NCBI GenBank assembly: GCA_015680685.1
Contig: MNCI01029622.1
Coordinates: forward strand, 1,276,411 to 1,340,410
Direction: 5' to 3'
Origin: Gnetum montanum
Taxonomy: Eukaryota > Streptophyta > Gnetopsida > Gnetales > Gnetaceae
Length of the DNA stretch: 64,000 nucleotides
The notes under the pieces are model-generated. The model did not search any database and was not told the DNA's origin. It was given only the letters and a program-made list of their open reading frames with translations. Position numbers and translations under genes: made by a program. Below, piece by piece: positions 35,180-46,942 of this stretch (positions are counted from its first letter, which is position 1; each line of letters starts with the position of its first letter).

Positions 35180-35600
35180 CTGGGCGTATACGCTAAGCAT
35201 ATATGCTATATCTAGTGGGCGTAGACTTTGGGTGTATACGTTGGGCATGCCAGGCGTATACGCTGTGGATGCTAGGCGTATACGCAGATGGATGCTAGGC
35301 GTATACGCAGATGGATGCTAGGCATATGAGTTGATGCCTTGTACTAAGTCTTGCTCTGCAATGCTGTTTCCATGCCATCTTCGGGGATTGCTTACCGAGC
35401 GTATACATCAGTCGTACCTGCTGAGTGTACATGTGAAGCGTGTACACTGGACATCTACATTGGGAAATGTGAACTTGACCTTATACGCTGGGTGTATATG
35501 CTAGGCGTACATGCTGAGAATGTATACTTGAGCGTATACGCTGGGCGTATATGCTGAGAATGTAAACTTGGATGTATACATCGGGCGTATACACTGAGAA
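35180..35600. repeat. GCGTATACGC palindrome cluster in 3' LTR of E
   Basis: Repeated TGGGCGTATACGCTG-like units at irregular spacing, many with one base changed (GTATATGC). GCGTATACGC is self-complementary. The same cluster sits in the 5' LTR at 52030-52480. Confidence 0.75.
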
Positions 35601-35825
35601 TGTAAACTTAGTGAAAACTAAGTATCTTGATCTCCGAAGTTGCCATGTTTGATACCAGATGTCATCGTCGTCATCTATGGATCCTAGGGAGCTGCCTCTA
35701 ATTAAGTTTGACTCTGCTTGAAGCTATCTATGGGGCCCTCAAGCTTTTAGTCATGCTGGGGAGCATCATGACTTAGCTTGATTCTTGTTGGAGAAGTACT
35801 GAGCTCAAAATTTTGTGGTGTTTCA

Positions 35826-35841
35826 TTGGCCCCTCTTTGTT
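35826..35841 (-). promoter_or_regulatory. Polypurine tract of element E
   Basis: On the minus strand AACAAAGAGGGGCCAA directly precedes the 3' LTR's TGAAAC. It is the expected plus-strand primer. Confidence 0.75.
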
Positions 35842-36870
35842 GACGCTTGGAGGAATCGACCCAAGAAGCGTCGAGAAAGAAGTACAAAACACCACAAGCA
35901 ACTTGATAAAGACTTTGTCCTTTGCCACCTGACTAGACATCATCGCACTGTGCTCAGTAGTACATAGGATTGGGGAAGTGAAATTTGTAGCTGGATAGGG
36001 AAATGGAGATTGTGGGGATTGGGAACTGACCAAGGGATTATGCATGGTAAAGGGGATGCTTTGGTATGTATATGGGTCATGCTGATCCTAGTCAAGAACC
36101 ATTGTTTAGTACACTCAAAATCAAGGCAGGAGATGTGCGTCCTTTGGCAGAACAAGACTCTTAGTTAGTGTCCAAGAGGACTTGTTGGAAAAGCCAAAGC
36201 CACGTGATGATGTGTTGCATTCTTTAGAGGAATAGGGTCCTTATTTAGTGTTTAGGGGGAGCCTGTTGGTGAAGAGCCAAAGCCATGAAACCGGATGTTT
36301 CTTGATTGTTTTAGACACGAGCACTTGATTCCAAGACAACTACCTTCCCGCCTGGGGCTTGTATGGGAAGTGCCAAGGGTCTTGTTTTTTTTCTCGGATC
36401 TTGTACTCATGCTCAAGTGTCATATTGTGAGATTCAATCGCTTAAGAGTGGCATAATACGCAATGGTATGTTCAATGTTTCGGGCTGTACTGTGTGTGTT
36501 TGGGATGTAACCAATTAGGAGATGTTGAGAGATATGTAACAGGAGATATACTAGTGAATGGCTTGATTTAGTCTTGTCACGTTTGCTGTGAACATCGTCT
36601 TACCTTACTCCTTATGAAGAAGTGCATTCTTGTATGAACAACTCTGAGCGTCATCCTACAAACACAACTCCAAGAAGACAAGAAAACCATGAGTGAGTGA
36701 GTAAGCTTAGACTTGGGTAGCAAATGATGAGATAAAGGCACCCGATGAGATTTCAGGCACTGTATATGAATGGCAGCAATGTTGTTAGGATCAGTCGATG
36801 GCGAGTGATGCAGTGAGTCCGATGAAGTTTGAATGTAGCCATAGATTGAGGAACCAGAGATGAAATTGCT
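35842..36870. other. Non-coding 3' region of element E
   Basis: No protein was recognised. Two imperfect copies of a block around GAAGCCAAAGCCATG/ AAAGCCAAAGCCACG (about 36130-36300) suggest a local duplication of roughly 85 bases. Confidence 0.5.
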
Positions 36871-37240
36871 AGTTTATAGTCTTAGCAGATGATCATGGGT
36901 TAGTTTTATGTCATGACCCATTGGACATTTCCCATTTAGCATCATGGTGGACGGTGCATTGCTAGTTTCTAGTCTTGGCGGACCGTGAGAAGGCAAACCA
37001 ATTTATAGTCTTAGCAGACTCTGGCGAGTGGGACTGTGGCAGTTTACTATCATACAGGATAGGTGCTAGTTTATTGTCATTGCAAACACTGTGTGGTATC
37101 AATTTATCTTCATGATTCCAAGACGAGCTATGGTATCAGTTTTAAGTCATGATTCCAGGATTGTTCTATGGTATCAGTTTACCATCATGATTCCAGGATG
37201 AGCTGTGGTATTAGTTTATAGTCGTGATGCTAGGACTCAC
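36871..37240. repeat. Inverted-repeat array downstream of integrase (element E)
   Basis: About ten units with AGTTTA followed by an arm-N6-arm core: GTC-TTAGCA-GA(T/C) at two places, GTC-TTGGCG-GAC, ATC-ATACAG-GAT, and longer-loop CATC...GATG. Arms change together in several units. It sits directly after the pol stop, as in element A. Confidence 0.72.
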
Positions 37241-37258
37241 ACATACCTGACCCTATAA

Positions 37259-40200
37259 TCAAATGTGGAATGGCTTCAAGAACAAGTGATTGGTCGGATT
37301 TGCGAGCTCATTCCCTTCCATATCAGCTAACTTGAATGCTTCGTTGTCATATGCTTTGGTGACCAAGTAGGGCCCTTCCCAATTGGCTGAGAATTTGTCC
37401 AGGTGTTCTCGAATGGCTTTGAGTAAAAGGTCACCTTCTTTGATAGGGCACTTATGAATGTCATGCCGATGGCGTTGTTGTTGTTATTTTTGTTACCATT
37501 CAATTTGATCGAGTGCATGTATGCATTCCTCCTCCACCGAGTCCAGGTCATTGTTTTGCCCTTCGTCGAGGAGTTCGGAAAGTGTGATCCTTAAAGATGG
37601 TACCCATAATTCCAGAGGTAAAATAGCTTCTGAACCATAAACAAGACTATATGGTGTTTTACCTGTTGAAGTCCGATGCGTAGTACGATAGGCCCACAAT
37701 GCCTATACCAGCTGTTCGTGCCATCTTTTCTTGCTTTGGGTAAGCATCCTTTTAAGTATTGTAATGATGGTTTTGTTTGTGGCCTTTGCTTGCCCATTTC
37801 TCTGAGGGTAGTAAGGGGATGAAAATGAGTTTTTGATCCCCAGACTTTAACAAAAATTTTTGGTTTTAGCACTGCTGAATTGTGGCCCGTTATCAGTGAT
37901 GATGGTCACGGGGATGCCAAAATGGGTTACAATGTTTTTGAGAATGAAGTTGCGTACGTGTTTAGATGTGGTCTTTCAAAGGGGAATAGCTTCTACCCAC
38001 TTCGTGAAATATTCTGTTGCGGTCATGATAAAACTATGCCCTGCAGAAGATGAGGGTGTTATTGGTCCGACAAGGTCCAACCCCCACTTTTGAAAGGACC
38101 ATGTGATTTGTGCCATATGCAACTCATTTGGTGGGACATGGATTAGATTACTATGTCTTTGACAGGTACTACATGTTTTAGCCTTGGAGAGATAGTCATA
38201 CTCCATGTGTGGACAATAATAGCCTAAGCATCTTATCTTTGCTGCCATTGCCTTAGGTGCTATGTGTCCTCCGCATAGTCCATCATGTACTTGCTCAATG
38301 ATGGTTTGGGCATCAGTACTACTAATGCATGTTAGAAATATGCCTTCGTAGGATCGATGACACAATGTGTCCCCTACCAGTGCATATTTCTTAGAACATT
38401 TTCGTACCGCATCTTTTTGTGCATTCATTAAGTGTTGTTGTGTTTCACTGCGTAGAAGGTACTCTTTTATGTCATCATACCATTCTATCGGGTGTGTTGT
38501 ACTAACGGATGCAATTGGAAATGTATCAAGAGTATCGGTTATTGGTTTGGCACAACTGATTATGGAGCTTGGCAAAGTATGGAACATGTCAGGTGATATG
38601 TTTAACGCTAAGGTGGCCAGTGCATCTGCAATGGTATTATTGTTTCTAGAGATGTGTTGCACATCAATGTTTTTGAATCGCCTCATTAATTTTTTTTCCA
38701 AGTCACAGTATGGTTGTAAATTTTGCACTTTGCATGTATAAATATCTGTGACTTGGTTCAAAACCAGTTGTGAGTCTCCCCTGACCACTAGTCGTGTGAT
38801 GTCTAAAGCCAGTGCTACCATGAGATCTCTAAGGAGACCTTTGTACTCTACTATGTTGTTGGTACAGTGAAAATCGAAATGATAAGCAAAGGGTCAGATC
38901 TCCCCGAAGGGATAGGTGATGACGACGGTAACACTTCCTCCTTGAGAGGTGGATGCTCAATCAACGTTCAAAACGGCTTCGTAGTCATCGGGTACGATGG
39001 CTATTGCACTTACATTTTCGTCAGGGAATTCTGGCTCTATTGTTGCTTGATCGTGGGTTGGTAGCGTGGTGATTTGATTTGCTATGAATTGACCCTTAAT
39101 TGATGATTGTGCTATGTAATGTAGGTCAAACTCAGCTATCATGGCTTTCCAATGAGATATTCGACTTGTCTCGTAAATGTTTCCTATGATGGCTCTGAGC
39201 ACATTATCCTTGCAAATTATATTGACCTGGTTACAGAAGAGGTAATGTCGCCATTTCTTTAAAGAAAAGACCAAGGCTAAACATGACCTCTCCAACTCGT
39301 TATACCTTTTCTCGTGGGCAACTAATGCATGGCTTAAGTAATAGATAGGGACTTCGGTTCCATCATCATGTTTCTGGAAAAGCATAGACGCGATTGACGA
39401 ATCCGAAGAGGCAAGGTAGATGTAAAACGATTTATCATTTTGAGGTGGATAAACCATGGGTAGTTGAATGAGTGCTGCTTTAATATTATCAAATGCTTCC
39501 TGGCACTATGGAGTCCATTCAAAATGGACGTTCTTGCATAGCAAGTGGTTCATAGGTCTTAATTTGTCCGTTAGTTTTTCTATGAAACGCCTGATGAACT
39601 ATAATCTACCTTGTAGACCTCGAAGTTCGGTAAGGTTGCCAGGTGGTTTTAAGTTTGTTATGGCCTTAACTTTATTGGGGTCTACTCGTATCCCTACTTC
39701 TGAGGCTATGAATCCAAGCATTTTTCCTGTTTTGACTCCAAAGATACATTTCTTTGGTTTAAGTCTTAGCTCATACTTTAAACAATGTTTTAACACCAAT
39801 GTCTTCGATTTAACCACGATATCATCGACATAGTCATTGAGTGAGTGTATCATGTAATCGCTAAAAATGAATGTCATCATCCTTTGATATGTGGCCCCAG
39901 CGTTCTTAAGACCGAAGGGCATCATTGTGTAACAAAAGGTTCCCCATGGTGTCATAAAGGTAGTCCAGAGCTGATGCTCCGGGTTAATGCGTATCTGGTT
40001 GTATCCCGAGAAGCCATCCATAAAAGATAATAGGGCATGCCCAGTGGTCGAGTCAATAAGTTGATCGATGCTGGGTAGGGGAAAATCATCTTTTATGGTT
40101 GCAACGTTTAGATCCCGGAAGTTAATGCATAAGCGGATATTTTCATTCTTTTTCAAGACAATGACCATGTTGGATACCCAATCAGTGTAATCGACAGCCC

Positions 40201-40750
40201 AAATGAAACCCACCTAATAAAGCTTGGTGATCTCATTGCAAACTGCCAATGCCACCTCAGGTTTAACCTTTCGGGCCTTTTGCTTCACTGGCCTCAATTT
40301 TGGATGAAGGATAATATTATGTTGGACGATTCGAGGATCCAATCCGGGCATGTCCATGTATGACCAAGAGAATGCTTTTATGTTGTCCCTAAGCACATCC
40401 TCTATGTCTTTGGCCAGTTGAGGCTATAGTAATGTACTTAATTTTAATATTTTAATTTCTCCATTGGGCATGGCGATGGGGGTTTCGGTCAACGGGTCTT
40501 CGGTGATTTTTTCAGCTTCTATGTCAAGGGGCTTTGTCATACCTTTGTAGTTATCTAGCATTTTCCATGTTAAGGCTATGACTACGTCGTTCATTGATAA
40601 AATTAAGTGGATGAGATTTATGTCGATATCCCTTGCGATCTTTCCGTATAGCCCATCGATGATTAACGGTGCGGATAAATGTTGATAATCCATCGTGCTT
40701 GCTCCGGCTAATAAATAGAGAGCAAAATGAGCTAACAGGTATTGTTCCAT
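37259..40750 (-). pseudogene. pol of element E: RT, two RNase H domains, integrase
   Basis: Read leftward from 40750: leader (MDYQHLSAPLIIDGL, TEDPLTETPI), RT (40400-39600) with IRLCINFRDLNVATIKDDF, LPSIDQLID, MDGFSGYNQIRINPEHQ and an intact YVDD; RNase H (39520-39090) with PIYYLSHALVAHEKRYNEL; second RNase H (about 38990-38560); integrase (about 38360-37259) with VHDGLCGGH, CSTC, WGLDLVGP, a TDNGPQF match, and NGQAKATNK, where the catalytic Glu is Lys. The end reads ELANPTNHLF. Stops include those near 40424, 40214, 39599 and several in integrase. A possible splice acceptor (TTTATTAG) lies before the leader's second Met. Fewer stops than in A or B, consistent with a younger copy. Confidence 0.9.
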
Positions 40751-40818
40751 GTTTTCTAGTAGCGTAAGTCATGTTTACATGCATGATGGTGGTTTATCAT
40801 CACACCAGGATGCATGGA

Positions 40819-41032
40819 AGTTTAAGATCTTATCAGGCCATAGGTGGTAGTTTAAGGCCATACCGGGCTGGATGTGGTAGTTTAAGGCCTTACCGGGCCG
40901 TGGGTGGCAGTTTAAGGACATACCGGGTTGGATGTAGCAGTTTTAGGCCTTACCGGGCCGAATGTGATCCGCGGGTGGTAGTTTAAGGCCTTACTGGGCC
41001 GCCATGCCAGTTTAAGGTCATACTTGGCTGAA
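40819..41032. repeat. Inverted-repeat array on the RT side of antisense gene E
   Basis: Seven units of about 30 bases: AGTTTAAGGCC-TTACCG-GGCC twice or more, GGAC-ATACCG-GGTT, GGCC-ATACCG-GGCT and GGTC-ATACTT-GGCT. The spacing between arms is always six. The array lies between the pol leader and the antisense promoter. Confidence 0.8.
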
Positions 41033-41249
41033 TGTTCACCGTAAAATTTGCACAGGAGAGTCTGTGCGAAAATGTTCAGTGTGGACTTCTGAAGTTGGTT
41101 TACGAGGGAATCAGCATGTGGTAGTATTTGTTTTGTTTTATATATATCTTTTTTGTATTTTTGAACAAATTTAATTAAAATGAGTAATAAATAAAATAAA
41201 AAAAAAGAAATAAAATGTAAGGCAGCGACGGTAGTGGCGGCGGTGGCAC

Positions 41250-41257
41250 TATATATA
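41250..41257 (+). promoter_or_regulatory. TATA box of antisense gene E
   Basis: TATATATA in CACTATATATAGTGCAGG, about 380 bases upstream of the exon 1 ATG. The sequence that would follow the start site (41290-41620) is rich in GCGTAAAC/GCGTAGAGG repeats. Confidence 0.55.
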
Positions 41258-41631
41258 GTGCAGGGGCATCATTTGGAGGCACCGTGAACCTTGAAGCAAA
41301 ACCGAGCGTGAGCGTAAACCTTAGTGTAAGCGTAAACCTTAGCGTAGGCATAGACGATCAAACCCCAGCATAAACCTCCAAGTCCGGCGTAAGCGTAAAC
41401 TTTCAACTCTGGCGTACAAGCTCAGTGTGAGCGTAGAGGCTTAAACTTAGCATAAGTGTGAGCGTAGAGGCTCCAACTCAGCGTGAGCATAAAGGCTCAG
41501 ACTCAGCATGAGCGTAAAGGCTTAGACTCAGCATGAGCGTAAAGGCTCAGACTCAACGTACAGGATTCAGTTCAGCGTGTGGTTTCGATCCTCAGTGTAA
41601 ACCTATCAATCCCAGCGTAGAGGACACCGAA

Positions 41632-44600
41632 ATGGCCAAGGGCAAGGATGTAGAAGGCCAGGGGAGGAAGGGGCCTGATCTAACTTTCACGGAGGAGAGC
41701 GAGGCCATGCTGCAGTGTCTGCCTAGGCCGAGGGTTCCATCGTGGCCTAGATCATTACACAGGTAGGATCTAATCTTGCCGTGGTTAGTTATTTTCATCT
41801 GTACATGTTATACGGTTTTCATAGTGTAGACAATCTCGGTAGCGTAGAGGGTTTCGGCATATAGGCCCAGCGTAGGCAGTTAGCGTAGAGGGTCTGTAGG
41901 TTCGCAGCATAGAGGGTCTCTATAGCATACAGCATAGATGGTTTTGACTATATGTAGCGTAAACTATTTTATCAGTAAATCGCGTAAACAATTTTACAAG
42001 TATGAAGCGTAGACGATTTTATCAGCGTGTATGTTGACTATTTTCACAGCGTATACACTGGTGGTTTTTTTACGACGTATACGCTGATGATTTTCACAGT
42101 GTATATGCTGCTCGTAAACAGTTTTCATAGCATATATGCTGATGGTTTTTACAGCGTATACGCTGAGCGTGAACAGTTCGTTGAACAGCATATACGCTGA
42201 TCGAAAACATGTTTGTAATTTTTCTAAGTGTTGGCCTACAACATGGAATTTTGTTGTTTCATCTCCTTTTCATGTATGGCTTATTTATCGTGGAATTTTG
42301 GTTGCTTACAGTGACAGTGAGCCTTTTGTCTTGATAGTTGAGCTAGTCGGAGTACTAGCATGGTTTGGCCCCCTTGAGGCTGATGAACCTACCCTTGATC
42401 TCACCATTGACAACAATGGGGTGTGGTTCAGGGAAGGGGCATTTGAATTCCTCGCCTTCATCCTAGATAGATTTAAGAGCGAACAAGTGACACGAACCGT
42501 GCTTGAGGCTATGTTGCTAGGATCCTCGGAGGGTGTCGCGGTCTTCATGGAAGACATTAACGAGGGGCCACTTGTGATCGAGGATGGTCCCTTTGGCGGG
42601 CCCAGGTCCTCTCGCCCGTTAGCGCATGTGTGGGAACTATTACCGTGAGGGCATGATTATCTCAACAACACTCTATTTTTAGCTACGTGTGCACACACGC
42701 TATTCGAGAACCCTCTTAGCATAGTGTACCAAGTAGATAGGTAAGATCATTTAAGCTTGTCATTTCTTTTTTTTTGTCGTTTGACATTTGCTTCTGTTTT
42801 GACAACCATTCTTTTGCAGGCCCCAAGTTAACCAAGATGAACATGCATTGATGATGATGGGCTTGCCCTAGCTCATACTGCTCTAGAGACCTTTATGGCA
42901 GGTCCCACCCTTCATGGAGTTGTATTAGCTCAAACCAAGGGTAATATTGTCCATTTTCAGAAATGATTTTCTAGAGCGTTCGCACAATGCAAAGCTTGTG
43001 GGTGGTTGCATGGAGATTGGTCGCATAAGGGACCAATTTTTCCTTGTGACTCTGACTTGGGTAGCACCTCTAAGTCCACTACTGAAGGTAAGTGACAATA
43101 TTTTCTAGATGTGTTAACGTGTTTGTTCAACTGTCAGGGGTTATACTGATGTGATAGTTTCGAATTATATTTATAGTTGATGTCCCTCCTGGAAAAGACC
43201 CTGTCACAATAGGACGAACTGAGAGTACCCTCTCGATGAAGTTCGGGGAGATCAGTAAGGCTCAGAAATGGTTGCGCACCCATCCCCCACCATCCATCGT
43301 TTGTTGTTTAGATGATGTCGGTCTTATGGAGCTCTTTACAACTCCGAGCCTTGATGTGTCGATAGCCAAAATGATCGGGATTGTTGATTCGTTCGACAAA
43401 TCCGTCTCTTACTATAGCACCTGGATTAAGGGTGTTAAGATATTCTTCCATCTGTCGGCCGAATTCTTTTCAAACCTGTTTGGCGTACTGGTGGATGGTA
43501 TAAATGTAGTTTTGGACAGGGCTTAGAAAGAGCTCCATACGGTACGTGAGTTAGAGGACTGGTTGGGCGTTACCAAGGGTGCTAAGGGATTCCCTATGCA
43601 GGGGAAGTCAAAGGTTAAGGAAGTTAATGAACTATATCCCCTGTTTAGGGCACGGGTATTCCCCAAATCCCTTTCCCAGGTGTGGAGTCTTGGTGTTGAA
43701 GCTGTGTGAATTATGCGAACCATCTTAGAAACTATGATGCGTTATAACTAGGCCCAATTTTTGTTGTCAGGCCTTCATAAGGAGATAGTGCGATTGCACT
43801 CAAATGTCAAGGCGCAGTCCCACTTTACCTTTGCATTTTTTGTCGGTTATCTTCACCGTTTGGCCAAGTTTCTAGTGGTTTGCGCAGACAATAAGTATGT
43901 TTTACGGGATCAAGGTCAATTATCCCACCCATGGATCAACCATTTGTTTGAAACAGCTGAATTCCAAGATGCGCCTGAGGGAATTGATGAATCTGTATCC
44001 ATCATGACAGGGGGCTCATTTGGTACCTCAATCCACACATGTGATAGTGTGGGGTTGGAACTAGATGACGTGCCCTATACTACCAAGAGGGCTGAACGGG
44101 TCATCAAAGAAACCATTGGTAAAGCCAAGTCAAAGCTGATGAAGCATGAACATTCAACCGAGGAGGCCTCAAATGTGGACGAGCCATGGGTGAAGTGCAT
44201 ACGGTTCAAGATGCTTGTCTGAGGTAAGTAAACATGGTGCACTTATTAAATCATCCTTTTTGTCTTATTCATAATTTTTATTTTGACCACTTACATGCCA
44301 CTGATGCCTTAAGACTTGACTCGAGAAGTGAGGAGGTAGGAATTAGAGACTATCATTGAAGAGGAGGAAGCTACAATGGAGTTAATGACTAAGGAGGAAG
44401 AAGTTGACAAGGATCAGGCAGAAGAGATGGAGGAGCTACGGGAAGACACCACAGAGACTAAACTGGTCGATGACTAGGGTGGTGTCGATGATATGTTCAG
44501 TAACTTTCTCAAGGGAAGGTTGGACCTTGGTGACCCTCCAAACCCAGAAGGGGACAGGGAACACGGTAAATTTCCTTTCATTTTATTGCGTCGCTTTGTG

Positions 44601-45909
44601 AGTTTTTGTTTTATGATTTTTTGCTTTTATGTTTTCATCTCTTCCAGACGAAGGTAGTGAAACCAAAACGATGCGGCTAGACGTGCCCATGAAAATGGTT
44701 CCCCTTGAAAGGACCGTAGAGGATAGTCCGTCTCATACTCGTGGACCATTTACTTGGACCGAGATGCTAAGTAAAATGGATTTTGTGGGGGGTATCGCTG
44801 AGGAGGTTGTTGAACGCATTCAGGAAGCCCACCCTGAGATAGGTATGAATGTTTCAAGTTTTCTGCAGCTTTAGAGTTTCACACCCCGTTTTTGTCATTT
44901 TAGCATTTGTTCTTTTCATGTGCATAGGTGCCAAACTAACGTGGGATTCATCTGAGACAGTTAGCATCAAGAGTTTACCCACACTATCCCCAAAAGTTGA
45001 GCAGGTACCAAGGCCAGTTTATGATGAGGTGGTGAAAGGTCTCGTACACAATGCCAAATCGCTTTGGACTTGTAGGCATTCCATCGAACAGTTGTGGTTG
45101 TAAGTCCAAGAAAAGGAGAAGGAAGTTTCCGAGTTGTCAGTTGAGCGTGATGATCTCAAGGCTCGATATGAGTTCACCTCTGCTAAACTAAGTGGTGATC
45201 GCTCTTGGCAGACTTCCGAGGTTACATATACTAGATACTGAAGCCTACTCAATTGTCACGTGTCACTGACCCGAAAACTAGTAGAGCGTAAGGCCTAGGT
45301 GGATCTATTGAACCTCAAGTGCCAGGATTGAAAGGCTTTCACTTCCAAGGTATGCAAATGGGGTCAGGATGAAAAGAACCACAAGCATCATTATAAGAAA
45401 TCATTGAAGGAGGTATCCATTGAAAAGCACCAACTTGAAATGTTTGTGGAGGGTCTGGGTCTATGTTCTGCATTTGATACCTTTGCTCAAAATACAACTG
45501 TTGAGATGGAATTTCCTACTAGGGTAATCACGTCAGCTTCTAGGGAGGTTTCAGTGGGTGAATTCCCTTTAAAGAATCCTACCTGGTCAGCTGTTGACAA
45601 GGGGAAGGTCTTGGCAAATGTCGACCTAGGTCTTGATGGGACCGATTAGACTAGTGTCTCAGAAGAGGAAATTCTTCGCCTACTGGAATTCGGTTTAGGG
45701 GGATCCCCTACGGTAAGCATTTTGTTATTATGAAATTTGTTCACTGAATAATGTTTGAAAGTTTTTTCTTTTGTCCTTATGTTGATTGTCTCTTTTTGCA
45801 ATTTTAGGAGCAAGGCGATGATGATGTCCAAGAAGCTGGCCCAAGTGGAGTGGGGGCCCATGGTGCCAGCAGGTCTAAAGGAGATGATCCTCTTATCCCT
45901 GATGTTTAG
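41632..45909 (+). pseudogene. Antisense multi-exon gene of element E (best copy)
   Basis: Eight exons with GT/AG borders: 41632-41762, 42312-42740, 42820-43087, 43177-44223, 44314-44565, 44648-44842, 44928-45712, 45808-45909; total about 3.2 kb of coding sequence, near 1,070 residues. The ATG context ACCGAAATGGCC is good. Exon 2: VLIVELVGVLAWF, VWFREGAFEFLAFIL, then LFLATCAHTLFENP; an FCP1-like HAD fold is suggested but motif I and III acids are missing. Exon 3: CKACGWLHGDW. Exon 4 (349 codons): LSMKFGEISKAQKWL, KIFFHLSAEFFSNLFG, LYPLFRARVFPKSLSQ, HFTFAFFVGYLHRLAKF. Exon 5: IIEEEEATMELM. Exon 7: helical, Lys/Glu-rich, ending WSAVDKGKVLANVDLG. Exon 8: EQGDDDVQEAGPSG to a TAG stop. Exons 2, 4, 5, 6 and 8 are multiples of three. 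Breaks: TGA at 42646, one-base shift in exon 3, stops in exons 4, 5 and 7. Confidence 0.78.
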
Positions 45910-45987
45910 TTTTTCTTGTGAAATTATTCTAATTCAAATTTATACGGGAATTGTAAATTAAAAATTTGGAGTTATATTGAATAGATG

Positions 45988-45993
45988 AATAAA
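45988..45993 (+). terminator. Candidate poly(A) signal of antisense gene E
   Basis: AATAAA in GATGAATAAAACC, 79 bases after the exon 8 stop. It is in AT-rich DNA, so chance is possible, but the distance is typical. Confidence 0.45.
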
Positions 45994-46272
45994 ACCAGTT
46001 AACTCTTGTAATTGTACATCATTACATGTATATGTATAAAAAAAAAAATTTTGTTGATTTTGAGTTTTAATTGTAAACACGACACAACAATGTAAAATGT
46101 TTTGGTCTATTTTTGTGGTTTAATTGTAGTGCATGAATGTAATTATAAGTAGGTGTGTAATGATAAACAAAAGATAATCGCGAAAATTATTATTGACAAC
46201 ATGGCAATGCAAGCGTAAATTCAAACAGTGAGCTGGAATTTGGGAGAAGAACAAAGTATAAGTGGATGATAT

Positions 46273-46642
46273 AGTTTAAGGCCATGTCAGGCCACATACG
46301 CACTAGTTTAAGGCCATTTCGGGCCGTATGCGTAGTTTAAGGCCATTTCAGGCCCTAGCGTAAGCAAGGGATGTTTCGAATGACACAGGAGGATTTCTCG
46401 GTTGACCGACCATCTCTGATCGTGGCTAGTTTTATGTCGTTGCGGACCTGATAGTTTAACATCATTCCAGACTTGGAATGTGGTTTAATATATTTTTGGA
46501 CTTGGAATGATAGTCTAATGTCGTTTCGGACTTGTTATAGATTAACATCATTTCAGATAGTTCGTAGTTTAACGTCATTTCAGAAGGGGATGATAGTTTA
46601 ACGTCGTTCCAGACTATTTGTAGTTTAACGTCATTTCAGACC
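46273..46642. repeat. Inverted-repeat array on the protease side of antisense gene E
   Basis: About ten units. The first three are AGTTTAAGGCC-N6-GGCC (loops ATGTCA, ATTTCG, ATTTCA). The rest are AGTTTAACGTC-like with GTC-GTTGCG-GAC, GTC-GTTTCG-GAC, ATC-ATTTCA-GAT, GTC-GTTCCA-GAC and GTC-ATTTCA-GAC. Two units are imperfect (ATC...GAC, GTC...GAA). Confidence 0.8.
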
Positions 46643-46942
46643 ATGTGTTATTTATTGGTTTAGTAGTTTTTTGATTTTTCTCATTTTGACGTTAGGAGAT
46701 GCATTAGCGGGTATGATTCTATATTCAGCATCCCCTTCGTTGATCACGTTAAATGGTAATTTAGCCCAAGGGACATCTGATGGAATAGTTCCTGCGTTGG
46801 TGTTCACCAGCGCTTTTGCATGTATTATGGTTTCTATGTTAGTTGTGGTTTCTAAGTGAGGCTACATATGTACAATGTCAGGCTCTGGTATTTCTGTTTT
46901 GGGTGGATTTTCTTCTATGTTTAAAGGATTATCGCCTATCAG

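Larger units (their letters stand above)
34490..35825 (-). repeat. 3' LTR of element E (1,336 bp)
   Basis: In element orientation it runs from TGAAACACCAC (35825) to TGGTACA (34490). It aligns end to end with the 5' LTR. It contains a cluster of GCGTATACGC palindromes at 35180-35600 and TATATAAA at 35078-35085 on the minus strand. The open frames inside it are chance. Confidence 0.9.

Noticed and set aside
36871-37240. CRISPR-like look of the repeat arrays
   Set aside because: Units are degenerate with variable spacing, no conserved direct repeat of 23-37 bases with unique spacers, and the context is a plant retrotransposon.
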